A stretch of DNA of 54,179 nucleotides. Source: Kiloniellaceae bacterium. Lineage in GTDB: Bacteria; Pseudomonadota; Alphaproteobacteria; Kiloniellales; Kiloniellaceae. The stretch is taken from positions 9,819-63,997 of the forward strand of contig WHTV01000014.1 in NCBI GenBank assembly GCA_009377535.1, read 5' to 3'. Both the position numbers and the translations under genes were made by a program. Positions within the stretch are counted from its first letter, which is position 1. The number at the start of each line of letters is the position of its first letter. This document shows positions 43,662 to 52,529 of this stretch, one piece after another. Under the pieces are notes generated by a model. It did no database searches and was not told the DNA's origin. It worked only from the letters and a program-made list of their open reading frames with translations.

Positions 43662-44843
43662 TTGCAGAGAATACTGATCGCAATCGGGGCGGCGGCGGTC
43701 GTGGCGGCGGCCCTTTTCGGCTATTACCTACTCGGCGGTGACGGGCAGGTCGCCCCGCGCGTGGTCGAGCGATCGCCTGCCGGCGCCTCGTCACAGGATC
43801 AATCCGCCGCGGCTCCGCCGCCGGCACCCCCCCAGACCGCTTCCGGGTCCCCTGCCGCGCCGGCCGAAGAGTCTGCGTCGGAGAGCTCTGCGTCGGAGAG
43901 TTCGGGGCCGATCGTTCAGGTGAAGCCGCGCCCTGCGGCCACTCCCCCCGCCGCCGGGACGCCGGCGCCGGACGTGCCGGAGGGCGAGGTACCGAGCTTC
44001 GATGTCGTGCGGGTCGAAAAGAGCGGTGAGGCGGTGATCGCCGGACGCGCGATGCCCGACAGCGATGTCAATGTGACGACGAAGGACGGCACGTCGATCG
44101 GCCGTGCCCGCGCCGACAGCGCCGGCAGCTGGGCGATCGTGACGGAACAGCCACTCGGTCCGGGCAGCCACGAGATCGGCATCGAATCGCAGGGTGCGCA
44201 GGGCGAAGCCCGACTGTCCGAAGACGTCGTCGTGGTGGTGGTGCCCAGGAAGATCGCTCCGGCCAAGCCGGCCGGTCAGTCGGGGGCCGCCTCGCCGCCG
44301 CCGGCAAGCGGGCAGTCGGTGCTGGCGGTGCTCACGCCGCGCCAGGGCGGCGGGGCCAGCAAGGTCCTGCCGCAGGAGGAGGAGGGCATCGCCGAGGGCG
44401 ATCTGGTGCTCGACAGCGTCGACTACGACGAGGCGGGGCGGGCGATCATTGGCGGCCGGGCGAGTCCGGGCACCCGGATGCGGCTTTATCTCGACAACGA
44501 GTTGGTCGGCGACACCGTGGCCGGCGCCGACGGCCGCTGGAGCGAAGCGCCGGAGGAGCCGGTCGTCGAAGGCCTGCATGCCTTGCGGGTCGACCAGGTC
44601 GATGACAAGGGCAGCGTCATTGCCCGCGTCGAGACGCCGTTCTCGCGCGAGCCGGCGCGTGTCGCGCAGCCCGGTGAGGAACTGGTCATCGTGCAGCCGG
44701 GCAACTCGCTATGGCGACTCGCACGACGCAGCTATGGCGAGGGTCTCCAGTATTCGGTGATCTACCAGGCCAACAGGGAACAGATCCGCGATCCCGACCT
44801 GATCTACCCGGGTCAGGTATTCGAGCTGCCCAAGATCAATTAG
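43662..44843 (+). CDS. LysM domain protein with Ig-like repeats
   Basis: A 393-residue protein starting at TTG 43662 (GGAGG eleven bases upstream). An N-terminal membrane helix (ILIAIGAAAVVAAALFGYYLL) precedes a Pro/Ala/Ser-rich linker containing a duplicated ESASESSASESS. Two bacterial Ig-like (BON/Big-type) repeats follow: VRVEKSGEAVIAGRAMPDSDVNV and SVDYDEAGRAIIGGRASPGTRMRLY. A C-terminal LysM domain, EELVIVQPGNSLWRLARRSYGEGLQYSVIYQANREQIRDPDLIYPGQVFELP, completes it. It is anchored in the membrane and binds peptidoglycan, possibly as a cell-wall scaffold. Confidence 0.87.
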   Translation: MQRILIAIGAAAVVAAALFGYYLLGGDGQVAPRVVERSPAGASSQDQSAAAPPPAPPQTASGSPAAPAEESASESSASESSGPIVQVKPRPAATPPAAGTPAPDVPEGEVPSFDVVRVEKSGEAVIAGRAMPDSDVNVTTKDGTSIGRARADSAGSWAIVTEQPLGPGSHEIGIESQGAQGEARLSEDVVVVVVPRKIAPAKPAGQSGAASPPPASGQSVLAVLTPRQGGGASKVLPQEEEGIAEGDLVLDSVDYDEAGRAIIGGRASPGTRMRLYLDNELVGDTVAGADGRWSEAPEEPVVEGLHALRVDQVDDKGSVIARVETPFSREPARVAQPGEELVIVQPGNSLWRLARRSYGEGLQYSVIYQANREQIRDPDLIYPGQVFELPKIN

Positions 44844-44865
44844 AACGCCTAAGAAACCGGCTTCG

Positions 44866-45423
44866 TCAGCCGTCGGCTGGGACCGCCGAGTCCTCGTCCG
44901 CTTCCTCGTCCTCGCAACGCGGCGGCGCGGGGCGGACTGCGAGCGCCTCGCCGAGCAGGTCGAGATAGGGCTTGAAGTCGAGCACGAGAGCGATGGCGGT
45001 GGCGACGACGCTGACCGGCGTGCGCGGGCTGGGCGGGGCGAGTTCGCCCTCGAGCACCATGTCGTGATCGGGCGACAGCAGGATGTGGCCGCGGCGCAGG
45101 TGGTCGGTGGCCGCCATCACCCTGCGTGCCAGGCTTCGGGCTTCGGGCGATTCAGCACTGAAGGGCAGCTTGCCGAGGTTGGCGCGCAGGCGCAGCGGCG
45201 CCGTCCTGCTCGCCATCCGGGCTTCGAACTGAATGCCGCAGGCAGCAAAGCGGAAGTAGATCGGGCGATCTTCCAGGGAGCTTTGGATGTGACCGTCCGC
45301 CCCGAGCGTGACGCTGCCCACTTCCACGGGCAGGGAGGTCTCGGTAAACTGCTTCACCGCCGACTTGCCGCAATCCCCTTCACGGCAGGAATCGCCTGGC
45401 TCGATTCCTTTGTCGTCCAACAC
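44866..45423 (-). CDS. Hypothetical protein
   Basis: A 185-residue protein; I do not recognise the family. The start GTG at 45423 is preferred because GGGGAG lies five bases upstream. An in-frame ATG at 45462 would add 13 residues but has no ribosome site. No signal peptide or membrane span is visible. Cys-rich spots near the N-terminus (DSCREGDCGKSAVK) and an alpha/beta pattern (PIYFRFAACGIQFEARM, LRLRANLGKLPFSAESPEAR) suggest a compact cytosolic fold, with an acidic C-terminal tail (CEDEEADEDSAVPADG). A YbjN-like chaperone fold is one possibility. It converges on the LysM gene. Confidence 0.65.
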   Translation of the reverse strand: MLDDKGIEPGDSCREGDCGKSAVKQFTETSLPVEVGSVTLGADGHIQSSLEDRPIYFRFAACGIQFEARMASRTAPLRLRANLGKLPFSAESPEARSLARRVMAATDHLRRGHILLSPDHDMVLEGELAPPSPRTPVSVVATAIALVLDFKPYLDLLGEALAVRPAPPRCEDEEADEDSAVPADG

Positions 45424-45578
45424 CTTAACTCCCCTCGGAAAACCTCTCGGTTTGAGTAGCATGGTAGCTTTTAAGGTTCGGTAAAGTATGGTCGTGGTGC
45501 GATTTTTCGACTGCTTGGCTGGGCGCCGCGTGTTCTATTAGGGTTTGAGCGAATCACCGTAACAGACAGGAAAACCGC

Positions 45579-46265
45579 GTGTTTCGAAGCGTCATAGTGC
45601 CGATTCACCGGGCCGGCTGGCCCTTCATCGGAATCGCCCTGGCCGCGGCCATCCTTCTCGGCCTGCTATGGGAGCCGCTGTTCTGGCTGGGACTGCTGCT
45701 GACCGCCTACTGCACCTATTTCTTCCGCAACCCGCCGCGGGTGACGCCGACCCGGGTCGGCCTGGTCGTCGCGCCGGCTGACGGCATGGTGCAGCCGATT
45801 CACCGGGCGGTGCCGCCGCCGGAGTTGGAACTGGGCGACCAGCCGCTGACCCGCGTGTCGATCTTTCTCAATATCTTCAATGTGCACGTCAACCGGGTGC
45901 CGGTGGACGGCAGCATCACCGCCCTGTCCTACCGTCCCGGCAAGTTCTTCAATGCCGCCATGGACAAGGCGTCCGAGGACAACGAGCGGATGTCGCTGAA
46001 GGTGACGACCTACGACGGCATCGAGCTCGGCTTCGTGCAGATCGCCGGCTTGGTCGCGCGCCGCATTGTCTGCAACTTGAAACTCGACGAGCCGGTGCGT
46101 GCCGGCCAGGTCTTCGGCCTGATCCGTTTCGGCAGCCGCCTGGACGTCTACCTGCCGGACGGTGTTGCGCCCCTCGTCGTGCCCTATCAGATCACCACCG
46201 CGGGCGAGACGGTGATCGCCGATTTGCAGTCGAACGAGAGCGCCCGCCAGGGAGAGGAACGCTAG
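45579..46265 (+). CDS. psd: Phosphatidylserine decarboxylase proenzyme
   Basis: A 228-residue Psd of the short type from GTG 45579. Two N-terminal hydrophobic stretches (FIGIALAAAILLGLLW and LGLLLTAYCTYFF) anchor it. It has the conserved VVAPADGMVQPI, FLNIFNVHVNRVPVDG and the autocatalytic cleavage site LIRFGSRLDVY, cleaved between Gly185 and Ser186 to form the pyruvoyl group. It makes phosphatidylethanolamine. Its stop codon TAG is the left edge of a MITE-like element that separates it from pssA, normally its immediate neighbour. Confidence 0.94.
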   Translation: MFRSVIVPIHRAGWPFIGIALAAAILLGLLWEPLFWLGLLLTAYCTYFFRNPPRVTPTRVGLVVAPADGMVQPIHRAVPPPELELGDQPLTRVSIFLNIFNVHVNRVPVDGSITALSYRPGKFFNAAMDKASEDNERMSLKVTTYDGIELGFVQIAGLVARRIVCNLKLDEPVRAGQVFGLIRFGSRLDVYLPDGVAPLVVPYQITTAGETVIADLQSNESARQGEER

Positions 46266-46531
46266 TACCCACTATCAGGATTAGGTGCATCATGAGATCG
46301 TCTTTTCGACCGCATCCGGTAGGAGCCGCGCGCAGCGCGATGTGGTGCATCGGGCAAGCGCGGCGACGCCCCGGATGCGGAGCGAAAAGCGACCCTACGG
46401 GCGGCCGGGGGCGGCTCGTGGTCGTCGTCGCGCCTGCTTGCCGATGGCCCACATCGCCTGTGCAGGCGCTCCTAGCCACGAGACGCCCCCGGCCGTCTCA
46501 TGGCGCAGCTAATCCTGATAGTGGGTACTAG
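46262..46531. mobile_element. MITE-like palindromic element splitting psd and pssA
   Basis: CTAGTACCCACTATCAGGAT at 46262 has its exact reverse complement ending at 46531. The inverted repeat is perfect for 23 bases, then continues imperfectly through CATGAGA. The TA dinucleotide inside CTAG at each end fits insertion at TA. Inner arms pair too: GGGGGCGGCTCGTGG with CCACGAGACGCCCCC, and TTTTCGACCGCATCCGG with CCGGATGCGGAGCGAAAA. No gene is inside. The core at 46330-46359 matches 12327-12356 in the first element in 28 of 30 bases and starts 65 bases from the left end, compared with 66 in the first. The left end coincides with the psd stop; the right end is one base before the pssA ATG. Confidence 0.8.
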
Positions 46532-46532
46532 C

Positions 46533-47330
46533 ATGGCGCGCTTCCGCCGCCGCCGGGTGACGGCCCTGTCGATCAACCGGATGATACCCAACGCGCTGAC
46601 GCTGCTGGCGCTCTGCTCCGGCCTGACGGCCGTGCGCTTCGCCCTGCAGGGGCGCTGGGAGGTGGCGGTGGTCGCCCTGCTGGTGGCGATGTTGTTGGAC
46701 GGCCTCGACGGGCGCATCGCCCGCCTGATGGGTTCGACCAGCGAACTCGGCGCACAGCTCGACTCGCTGTCCGACGTGATCGCCTTCGGCGTCGCCCCGG
46801 CGGTGATGATCTATCTCTGGACGCTGTCCGATGCCGGCGGAATCGGCTGGGCCGCCTGCCTGGTCTACACCGCCTGCTGTGCCTTGCGCCTGGCGCGATT
46901 CAACACCGCGCTGGGAGAGGACAACCCGGCCCCGTTGGCGTCGCGCTACTTCGTCGGCGTGCCGGCGCCGGCCGCCGCCGGGCTCGCCCTGCTGCCGATC
47001 ATGCTGTCCTTCGTGCTGGGCGATAGCTGGCTGCGCAGCGATGCCTTGAACTCCCTGACCCTGCTGGCCGTCGCCATCCTCATGATCAGCCGGGTGCCCA
47101 CCTTTTCGGCCAAGCGGCTGAAACTGCGCGCGCCGTTGCGCCTCGTCGCCTTGGTCGGCCTGGTGCTGTTCACTGCCCTGCTGATCAGCGAGACCTGGAT
47201 CACCGTATCGCTGGTGACCCTGGCCTACCTCGCCAGCATCCCCGCCGCGGTCGTGCAGCACCGCCGCGAGCTGCGCGACGGCGCCCCGGAGACACCCGAC
47301 GAGCCGGTGCTCCCGCAAGACGGACCCTAG
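46533..47330 (+). CDS. pssA: CDP-diacylglycerol-serine O-phosphatidyltransferase
   Basis: A 265-residue membrane enzyme. The CDP-alcohol phosphotransferase motif DGLDGRIARLMGSTSELGAQLDSLSD (DGxxAR-8-G-3-D-3-D) is complete, followed by about seven membrane segments and an acidic tail. It makes phosphatidylserine from CDP-diacylglycerol for Psd. The ATG at 46533 is the family-like start (MARFRRRRVTALSINRMIPN). No Shine-Dalgarno is present because the preceding bases are the terminal repeat of the inserted element. An in-frame ATG at 46500 inside the element would add eleven residues. Confidence 0.93.
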   Translation: MARFRRRRVTALSINRMIPNALTLLALCSGLTAVRFALQGRWEVAVVALLVAMLLDGLDGRIARLMGSTSELGAQLDSLSDVIAFGVAPAVMIYLWTLSDAGGIGWAACLVYTACCALRLARFNTALGEDNPAPLASRYFVGVPAPAAAGLALLPIMLSFVLGDSWLRSDALNSLTLLAVAILMISRVPTFSAKRLKLRAPLRLVALVGLVLFTALLISETWITVSLVTLAYLASIPAAVVQHRRELRDGAPETPDEPVLPQDGP

Positions 47331-47337
47331 ATAGAGC

Positions 47338-50300
47338 CTACTCGGCCGCCTCCGAAACCGGCCTGCCGGGCTGCGCTGCCCGGGCGTCGGCTGGGGCATG
47401 CTTCGCCTTCCTGCGGCGCGCCCTGAAGGCGCTCAGGTTTTCGCGCAGCATCAAGGCCGAGGGGGTCACCACCAGGGTGAGCAGGGTGGCGAAGGCGAGG
47501 CCGAAGACGATCGCGGTGGAGAGCTGGCGCCACCACTGGGTCGAGGGCGCGCCGACCTGGACCGTGCGCGAGAAGAAATCGATGTTGGTGGCCAGCACCA
47601 TGGGCATCAGGCCGAGGATGGTGGTGATCGTTGTCAGCAACACCGGGCGCAGGCGCTGGGCGCCGGTGCGCAGGATGGCCTCACGGACCGAACTCGTCGT
47701 CTCGCGCAGGCGGTCGAAGGTGTCGATCAGCACGATGTTGTTGTTCACCACGATGCCGGCCAGCGCGATGACGCCGATGCCGGACATGATGATGCCGAAA
47801 GGCTGCTGGGTGATCAGCAGGCCGATCATCACGCCGACGGTGGACATGATCACCGCGCTGAGGATCAGCAGTGCGCTGTAAAAACTGTTGAACTGCGTCA
47901 CCAGGATGATCGCCATCAGGAAGAGGGCGACGCCGAAGGCCTTGCCGAGGAAGTCCGAGGCTGCTTTCTGCTCTTCGTCCTCGCCCTTGAAGATGATGTT
48001 CACGCGCGGGTCGACGTCCTGGGTGGCCAGCCAGGCGCGCACTTGCTGCACCTTGTCGTCGGCCAGCAGGCCTGGCGCCACATCGGCCTTCACCGTCATG
48101 GCACGATTGCCACCGGTGCGGCGCAGCAGTCCGACCTTCTGTTTCGGCACGCGCTTCACGAAGTTGGAGATCGGCACCAGGCCGGAGGAGGTCTGCATGC
48201 GAATCTGGTCGAGCTGTGCCACCGTGCGATAGAGCAGCGGCAGGCGCACCACGATGTCGATTTCCTCGCTGCTGTCATCAGGCCGGTACTCGCCCAGCTT
48301 CATGCCGTTGGTGATCATGCGCACGTAGCCGCCGACCAGGCTGATGTCGGCGCCGAACTTGGCGGCCTGGGCGCGGTCGACGACCAGCTCCCACTCGATG
48401 CCGGGGATCTGGGCGCCGTCCTCCATGTCGACGAAGCCGCCCATCTCGGCCATCGCCGCGGCGATGTGCTTGACGGTGGGCTCGATCAGCGCGGGATCGG
48501 CGGAGGATACCTCGATCTGCACCGGCTTGCCGACCGGCGGACCGGACTCTTCCTTGCGTGCCTCGATGATGACGCCGCCGAAGATCTCGCTGCGTTCGCG
48601 GATCTCGGCGAGAATCACGTTGGCCGGCCGGCGCAGGAACCAGTCGGTGAACTCGAGGGTGATCTTGCCGATGATGTCCTCGGCGTCGTCGCTGCCGCTC
48701 TGCCCGGAGGAAGCCATGGATTCCGCCGTGACGGCGTGGAATTCGCCGTGCTCGTGCTGCAGCGCCAACACCACCTTTTCGACCTGCTGCACCAAGGCAT
48801 CGCGCTCGTCCACCGAAAGGTTGCCGCGGGCGTGGAGTTGCAGCACGGCGTTGTTGGGCTCCACGTCGGGGAAGAACTCGACGCCGCGGCCAAAGCTGCC
48901 GTAGCCGACCATCACCAGGACGAGGACTGCGAAGGCCGTGGCGAGGATCTTGCCCGGGTGCCTGAGGGCGAAGCCGAGGACCTGCAGATAGCGCCTGGTG
49001 GCGCCCCTGACGTCGGTGAGATCGCCGTCCTCCCCGGCCGCCAGCGCCTTCATGGTCTCCGGGTTGGCGGTGCCGCCCGGCTTGCCGAAGAGCGCGCCCA
49101 GCGTCGGCACGAAGATCAGGGCCATGACCAGAGAGGCCGTGAGCGTTGCGATCAGCGTCAGCGGCAGGTACCGCATGAACTCGCCGACCACGCCGGGCCA
49201 GAACATCAACGGCAGGAAGGCGGCCAGTGTGGTCGCGGTGGCGGCAATGATCGGCCAGGCCATGCGTTTGCTGGCAAGGGCATAAGCCTCCCGCTTGGGC
49301 CAGCCCTCGCTCATCTTGCGGTCGGCGTACTCGGTCACCACGATGGCGCCGTCGACCAGCATGCCGACGGCGAGGATGAGCGCAAAGAGCACCACGATGT
49401 TGACCGTGAAGCCGGCTACGGCGAGCACCAGGATGCCGGTCAGGAAGGAGCCGGGAATGGCGATGCCGACAAGGCAGGCCGAGCGGATGCCGAGTGCCGC
49501 GACGATCACCACCATGACCAGCAGGATGGCGCTGAGGACGTTGTTCTGCAGATCGAGCAGGTTGTTGCGGATGTCGGTCGACTTGTCCTGGCTGTAGGCC
49601 ACGGTAACCGTCGAGGGCCAGTTGTCGCGTTGGGCTTCGACCACGGCACGCACGTTCTCGATGGTCTCGATGATGTTCTGGCCGGTGCGCTTGGAGACCT
49701 TGAGGGCGAGGGAGGGCTGGCCGTTGAGGCGCGAGAAGCCGTCGGAGTCCTTGAAGGTGCGACGCAGGCTGGCGACGTCGCGGAAGCGCACCACCGCATC
49801 GCCGTTGACCTTCACCGGCAAGTTGACGATGTCCTCCATGGTCTCGAAAAGGCCGGGCACCTTCACGGCGAAGCGTCCCTGGCCGGTGTCCAGGGCACCG
49901 GCCGCGACCACCAGGTTCGACTTGCTGACCATTGTGAGGATGTCGGCGGTGTTGAGGTTGTAGCTCTCCAGTGCCAGCGGATCGATGATGATTTCCAGCA
50001 GCTCGTCGCGGTCGCCGACGATCTCGGCTTCGAGCACGCTGGAAATGCTCTCGATGCGGTCCTGCAGGTCGCGGGCGATGCGCAGCAGGGTGCGCTCCGG
50101 CGCAGTGCCGGAGAGCGACACGGTCAGCACCGGGAAGAGCGAAAGGTTGATCTCGTGGACGGTCGGCTCCTCGGCGTCCTGCGGCAGCTCCGGCTTGGCC
50201 AGGTCGACCTTCTCGCGCACATCGACCAGCGCCTCGTCGGCGTCGAAGCCGGCATCGAATTCCATCACCACGTTGGCGCCGCCCAGATAGGCGGTGGACT

Positions 50301-50544
50301 TCATCTCCTTCACGCCTTCGATGGCGCGCAGCTGCTTTTCCAACGGCTTGATGAGCAGGCGCTCGGCATCCTCCGGGGAAATGCCCTCGTGCACGGCGCT
50401 TACGTAGAGCGTCGGGATATTGATGTCCGGCGAATCTTCCTTGGGGATCGTCAGATAGGCGACTCCGCCGGCGATCAGGATCAGCAGCAGCGACAGAATG
50501 ACCGTACGGCTATGGGAGATGGCGGCGTCGATGATCGCGTTCAC
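47338..50544 (-). CDS. RND efflux transporter permease subunit
   Basis: A 1068-residue AcrB-type permease from GTG 50544, which overlaps the adaptor stop (GTGA). It has an N-terminal membrane helix (VILSLLLILIAGGVAYLTIPKEDSPDI), two large periplasmic loops and a twelve-helix plan. TM4 carries the proton-relay aspartate in VGMLVDGAIVVTEYADRKM, with Gly where HAE1 pumps have a second Asp. The C-terminal half repeats the plan (GIVVNNNIVLIDTFDRLRE). It would export hydrophobic or amphiphilic compounds with the adaptor and an outer-membrane factor that is not encoded here. It converges on pssA with 7 bases between stops. Confidence 0.93.
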   Translation of the reverse strand: MNAIIDAAISHSRTVILSLLLILIAGGVAYLTIPKEDSPDINIPTLYVSAVHEGISPEDAERLLIKPLEKQLRAIEGVKEMKSTAYLGGANVVMEFDAGFDADEALVDVREKVDLAKPELPQDAEEPTVHEINLSLFPVLTVSLSGTAPERTLLRIARDLQDRIESISSVLEAEIVGDRDELLEIIIDPLALESYNLNTADILTMVSKSNLVVAAGALDTGQGRFAVKVPGLFETMEDIVNLPVKVNGDAVVRFRDVASLRRTFKDSDGFSRLNGQPSLALKVSKRTGQNIIETIENVRAVVEAQRDNWPSTVTVAYSQDKSTDIRNNLLDLQNNVLSAILLVMVVIVAALGIRSACLVGIAIPGSFLTGILVLAVAGFTVNIVVLFALILAVGMLVDGAIVVTEYADRKMSEGWPKREAYALASKRMAWPIIAATATTLAAFLPLMFWPGVVGEFMRYLPLTLIATLTASLVMALIFVPTLGALFGKPGGTANPETMKALAAGEDGDLTDVRGATRRYLQVLGFALRHPGKILATAFAVLVLVMVGYGSFGRGVEFFPDVEPNNAVLQLHARGNLSVDERDALVQQVEKVVLALQHEHGEFHAVTAESMASSGQSGSDDAEDIIGKITLEFTDWFLRRPANVILAEIRERSEIFGGVIIEARKEESGPPVGKPVQIEVSSADPALIEPTVKHIAAAMAEMGGFVDMEDGAQIPGIEWELVVDRAQAAKFGADISLVGGYVRMITNGMKLGEYRPDDSSEEIDIVVRLPLLYRTVAQLDQIRMQTSSGLVPISNFVKRVPKQKVGLLRRTGGNRAMTVKADVAPGLLADDKVQQVRAWLATQDVDPRVNIIFKGEDEEQKAASDFLGKAFGVALFLMAIILVTQFNSFYSALLILSAVIMSTVGVMIGLLITQQPFGIIMSGIGVIALAGIVVNNNIVLIDTFDRLRETTSSVREAILRTGAQRLRPVLLTTITTILGLMPMVLATNIDFFSRTVQVGAPSTQWWRQLSTAIVFGLAFATLLTLVVTPSALMLRENLSAFRARRRKAKHAPADARAAQPGRPVSEAAE

Positions 50545-51644
50545 GACTCCAGCCCCTTCAGGTTCTCCTGGATGGCCGACTCCGGCACGCTGCGCACCTC
50601 GTCGCCGTGACCGACGTACTCCTGGCCGACGGTGATCAAGGAGATTTCCTGAGGCAGGCCGGTGATCCACATGCCCTGGCTGTCGGTGTCGACGACCTCG
50701 ATCGGGTGGAACACGACGCGGCTGTCGTCGCCGACCGCCTTCACGCCGATCTCGCCGCTGCTGGAGAGGGTGAGCACGGCAGGGGAGATCCGATGTGCCG
50801 GCATCTCGCTGAAAGGCAGCGAGATCTCCGCCGTCATGCCGTCGGAAATGGCGTACCTGGGATTGGGCACCTCGATCTCGACGCGGAAGGTGCGCGTGGC
50901 CTCGTCCGCCACGGCGGAGATATGCCGGATGTGACCCGACACCGTGCCTCCGCTCATCATGCGGGCTGTGGCGGGCGTGCCGATCGAGAGGCGCTGCACG
51001 TCGCGTTCGCTTACCTGGGTGACGATCAGCATGGGGTCGAGCTCGACCAGGCGGGCGATGACGTCCGCGCGGTCGACGAAGTCGCCGATCTCGACGAGGC
51101 CCTTGTCGATGACGCCGTCGAAGGGCGCGCGGATGGCGGTGTAGCTGAGCGCCACCTCGGCGATCTCCACGGCGGCCTCGGCGGTTTCCAGTTCCGCCTG
51201 GCTGGCGGCCAGCTGGGTCTCCGCGCGGAAGCCTTTCTGGGACAGCTGCTCAGCCGCCTTGAACTCGATCCTGCGCTGCGCCAGCACGGCCCGGGCCTCG
51301 GCCAGCCGCGCCGGGCGGTCGCCGGCGGACAGCTTGGCGATGATCTCGCCGGCGGCGACGCGGGTGCCGTCCTCGACGGTCAGCTCGATCACCCGGCCTT
51401 CGGTCTCCGACTTGATCTCGACCAGGCGGTTGGCTTCTGTGCGTCCGCGCAGCAGGTCGATCACGGCATGGGGCTCGGCCCTGGAGGGCCGCACGCGCAC
51501 CAGCGGCGCTCGGTCCAGCTCGGTGAGGTCTGCCGGCGGCTTTTGCGCCTCGGGTTCGGCACCGCCTTCGCGGAGCTGGCCGGAGGCGACCCACAGCGTT
51601 GCGGCGACAGCAAGAATCACGGCGAAGATGATGGAGCGTTTCAT
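50541..51644 (-). CDS. RND efflux periplasmic adaptor subunit
   Basis: A 367-residue membrane fusion protein: an N-terminal signal/anchor (SIIFAVILAVAATLWVASG), lipoyl-like halves (RLVEIKSETEGRVIELTVEDGTRVAAGEIIAKL and YTAIRAPFDGVIDKGLVEIGDFVDRADVIARLV), an alpha-hairpin (LAEARAVLAQRRIEFKAAEQLSQKGF) and a beta-barrel domain. It lacks a lipobox, so it is anchored by its helix. It links the permease to the outer membrane. It is transcribed between padR and the permease, which it overlaps by four bases. Confidence 0.92.
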   Translation of the reverse strand: MKRSIIFAVILAVAATLWVASGQLREGGAEPEAQKPPADLTELDRAPLVRVRPSRAEPHAVIDLLRGRTEANRLVEIKSETEGRVIELTVEDGTRVAAGEIIAKLSAGDRPARLAEARAVLAQRRIEFKAAEQLSQKGFRAETQLAASQAELETAEAAVEIAEVALSYTAIRAPFDGVIDKGLVEIGDFVDRADVIARLVELDPMLIVTQVSERDVQRLSIGTPATARMMSGGTVSGHIRHISAVADEATRTFRVEIEVPNPRYAISDGMTAEISLPFSEMPAHRISPAVLTLSSSGEIGVKAVGDDSRVVFHPIEVVDTDSQGMWITGLPQEISLITVGQEYVGHGDEVRSVPESAIQENLKGLES

Positions 51645-51752
51645 GGGGCGGCGCTCAATGGATGATCCAAGGTAAAAGCTGATTGAGTCATGACGTTATA
51701 CGGGCCCGCGGCCGGTTTCGTGTCTGCTCTTGAGGTGCTTTTCCGTCCGGCG

Positions 51753-52298
51753 CTACTCGGCGACCTGCAGGTCGGCTTCGCCGATCTGCGCGAGCAACTC
51801 TTCCCGGTGGCTTTCCAGGTAGTCGGCCGCTGCCCGGTAGACGGCGATCCCCATGCCGCGCACGAAGTTCGCGCCCGGCGGGATGGTGGCGCCGCAGGCA
51901 CAGCCTTCCATGCGGGTCAGCATCTCCCGGTACCAGGCGATCCGCTCGCCGATCAACTGATCGACGCGGTCCGGCGGCAGGTACTGCGCGAAGGACAGGA
52001 TGAAGAGGAAGTCCGAACGCATGGCGTCCGGCGCCGGCGTGGCCATCAGCGCCGTGACCAGGACATTGCGGCCTTTCGGCGCGATGGAGTAGATCTTCTT
52101 GTCCGGGCGCTTGTCCTGCGCCTGGGCGCGGACGACCACAAGTCCTTCCGTGCTGAGCGCGTTCAAGGCGGGATAGATCGAGCCGAAGCTGGCCTGGTAG
52201 AAATGGCTGAAAGGCCCCTCTTCGAAGGCTTTCTTGATTTCGTAGCCGCTGGCCTCGCCGCGCGAGAGCACGCCGAGGCAAAGGGTTCTCACATCCAT
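51753..52298 (-). CDS. PadR family transcriptional regulator
   Basis: A 181-residue PadR repressor from ATG 52298 with AAGGGGACC upstream. It has an N-terminal winged helix (TLCLGVLSRGEASGYEIKKAFEEGPFSHFYQASFGSIYPALNALSTEGLV) and a C-terminal helical dimerisation region. A Cys-containing loop (MEGCACGATIPPG) is unusual and could sense metals or oxidants. It heads the efflux operon and probably represses it, since the first gene of such operons is often the regulator. An AT-rich palindrome at 52352-52376 is the likely operator. Confidence 0.9.
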   Translation of the reverse strand: MDVRTLCLGVLSRGEASGYEIKKAFEEGPFSHFYQASFGSIYPALNALSTEGLVVVRAQAQDKRPDKKIYSIAPKGRNVLVTALMATPAPDAMRSDFLFILSFAQYLPPDRVDQLIGERIAWYREMLTRMEGCACGATIPPGANFVRGMGIAVYRAAADYLESHREELLAQIGEADLQVAE

Positions 52299-52351
52299 AT
52301 TGGTCCCCTTCGAAGGGCTAGCACGTCTAAGCTGCCATGGGTGGGCTACTT

Positions 52352-52376
52352 CTATATATATCGTTGCGAAATATAT
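52352..52376 (-). promoter_or_regulatory. AT-rich palindrome upstream of padR
   Basis: ATATATCG-TT-GCGAAATATAT forms an imperfect palindrome (two ATATAT arms nine bases apart) in a sharply AT-rich patch about 55-80 bases upstream of the padR ATG. It is the only such patch here and is the natural candidate for the PadR operator and promoter of the efflux operon. Confidence 0.45.
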
Positions 52377-52529
52377 CAAGCCAATATAGGTGGGGCGGCC
52401 CTGCAGCCGGCGCATAGCCCTGGCAATCCGCGGGATTAGGGAAAAATTACTTAAAATTCAAACATTTGCGCCGATACGGGCCGGACTGGTAAGATGCCCC
52501 TCCAGCTAGGGTGAGGGAAGGGGTTTCTG

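Noticed and set aside
47398-50610. A 1070-residue open frame antisense to the RND permease
   Set aside because: The minus strand has a complete RND permease; the plus frame is a compositional shadow rich in Asp, Gly, His and Val.
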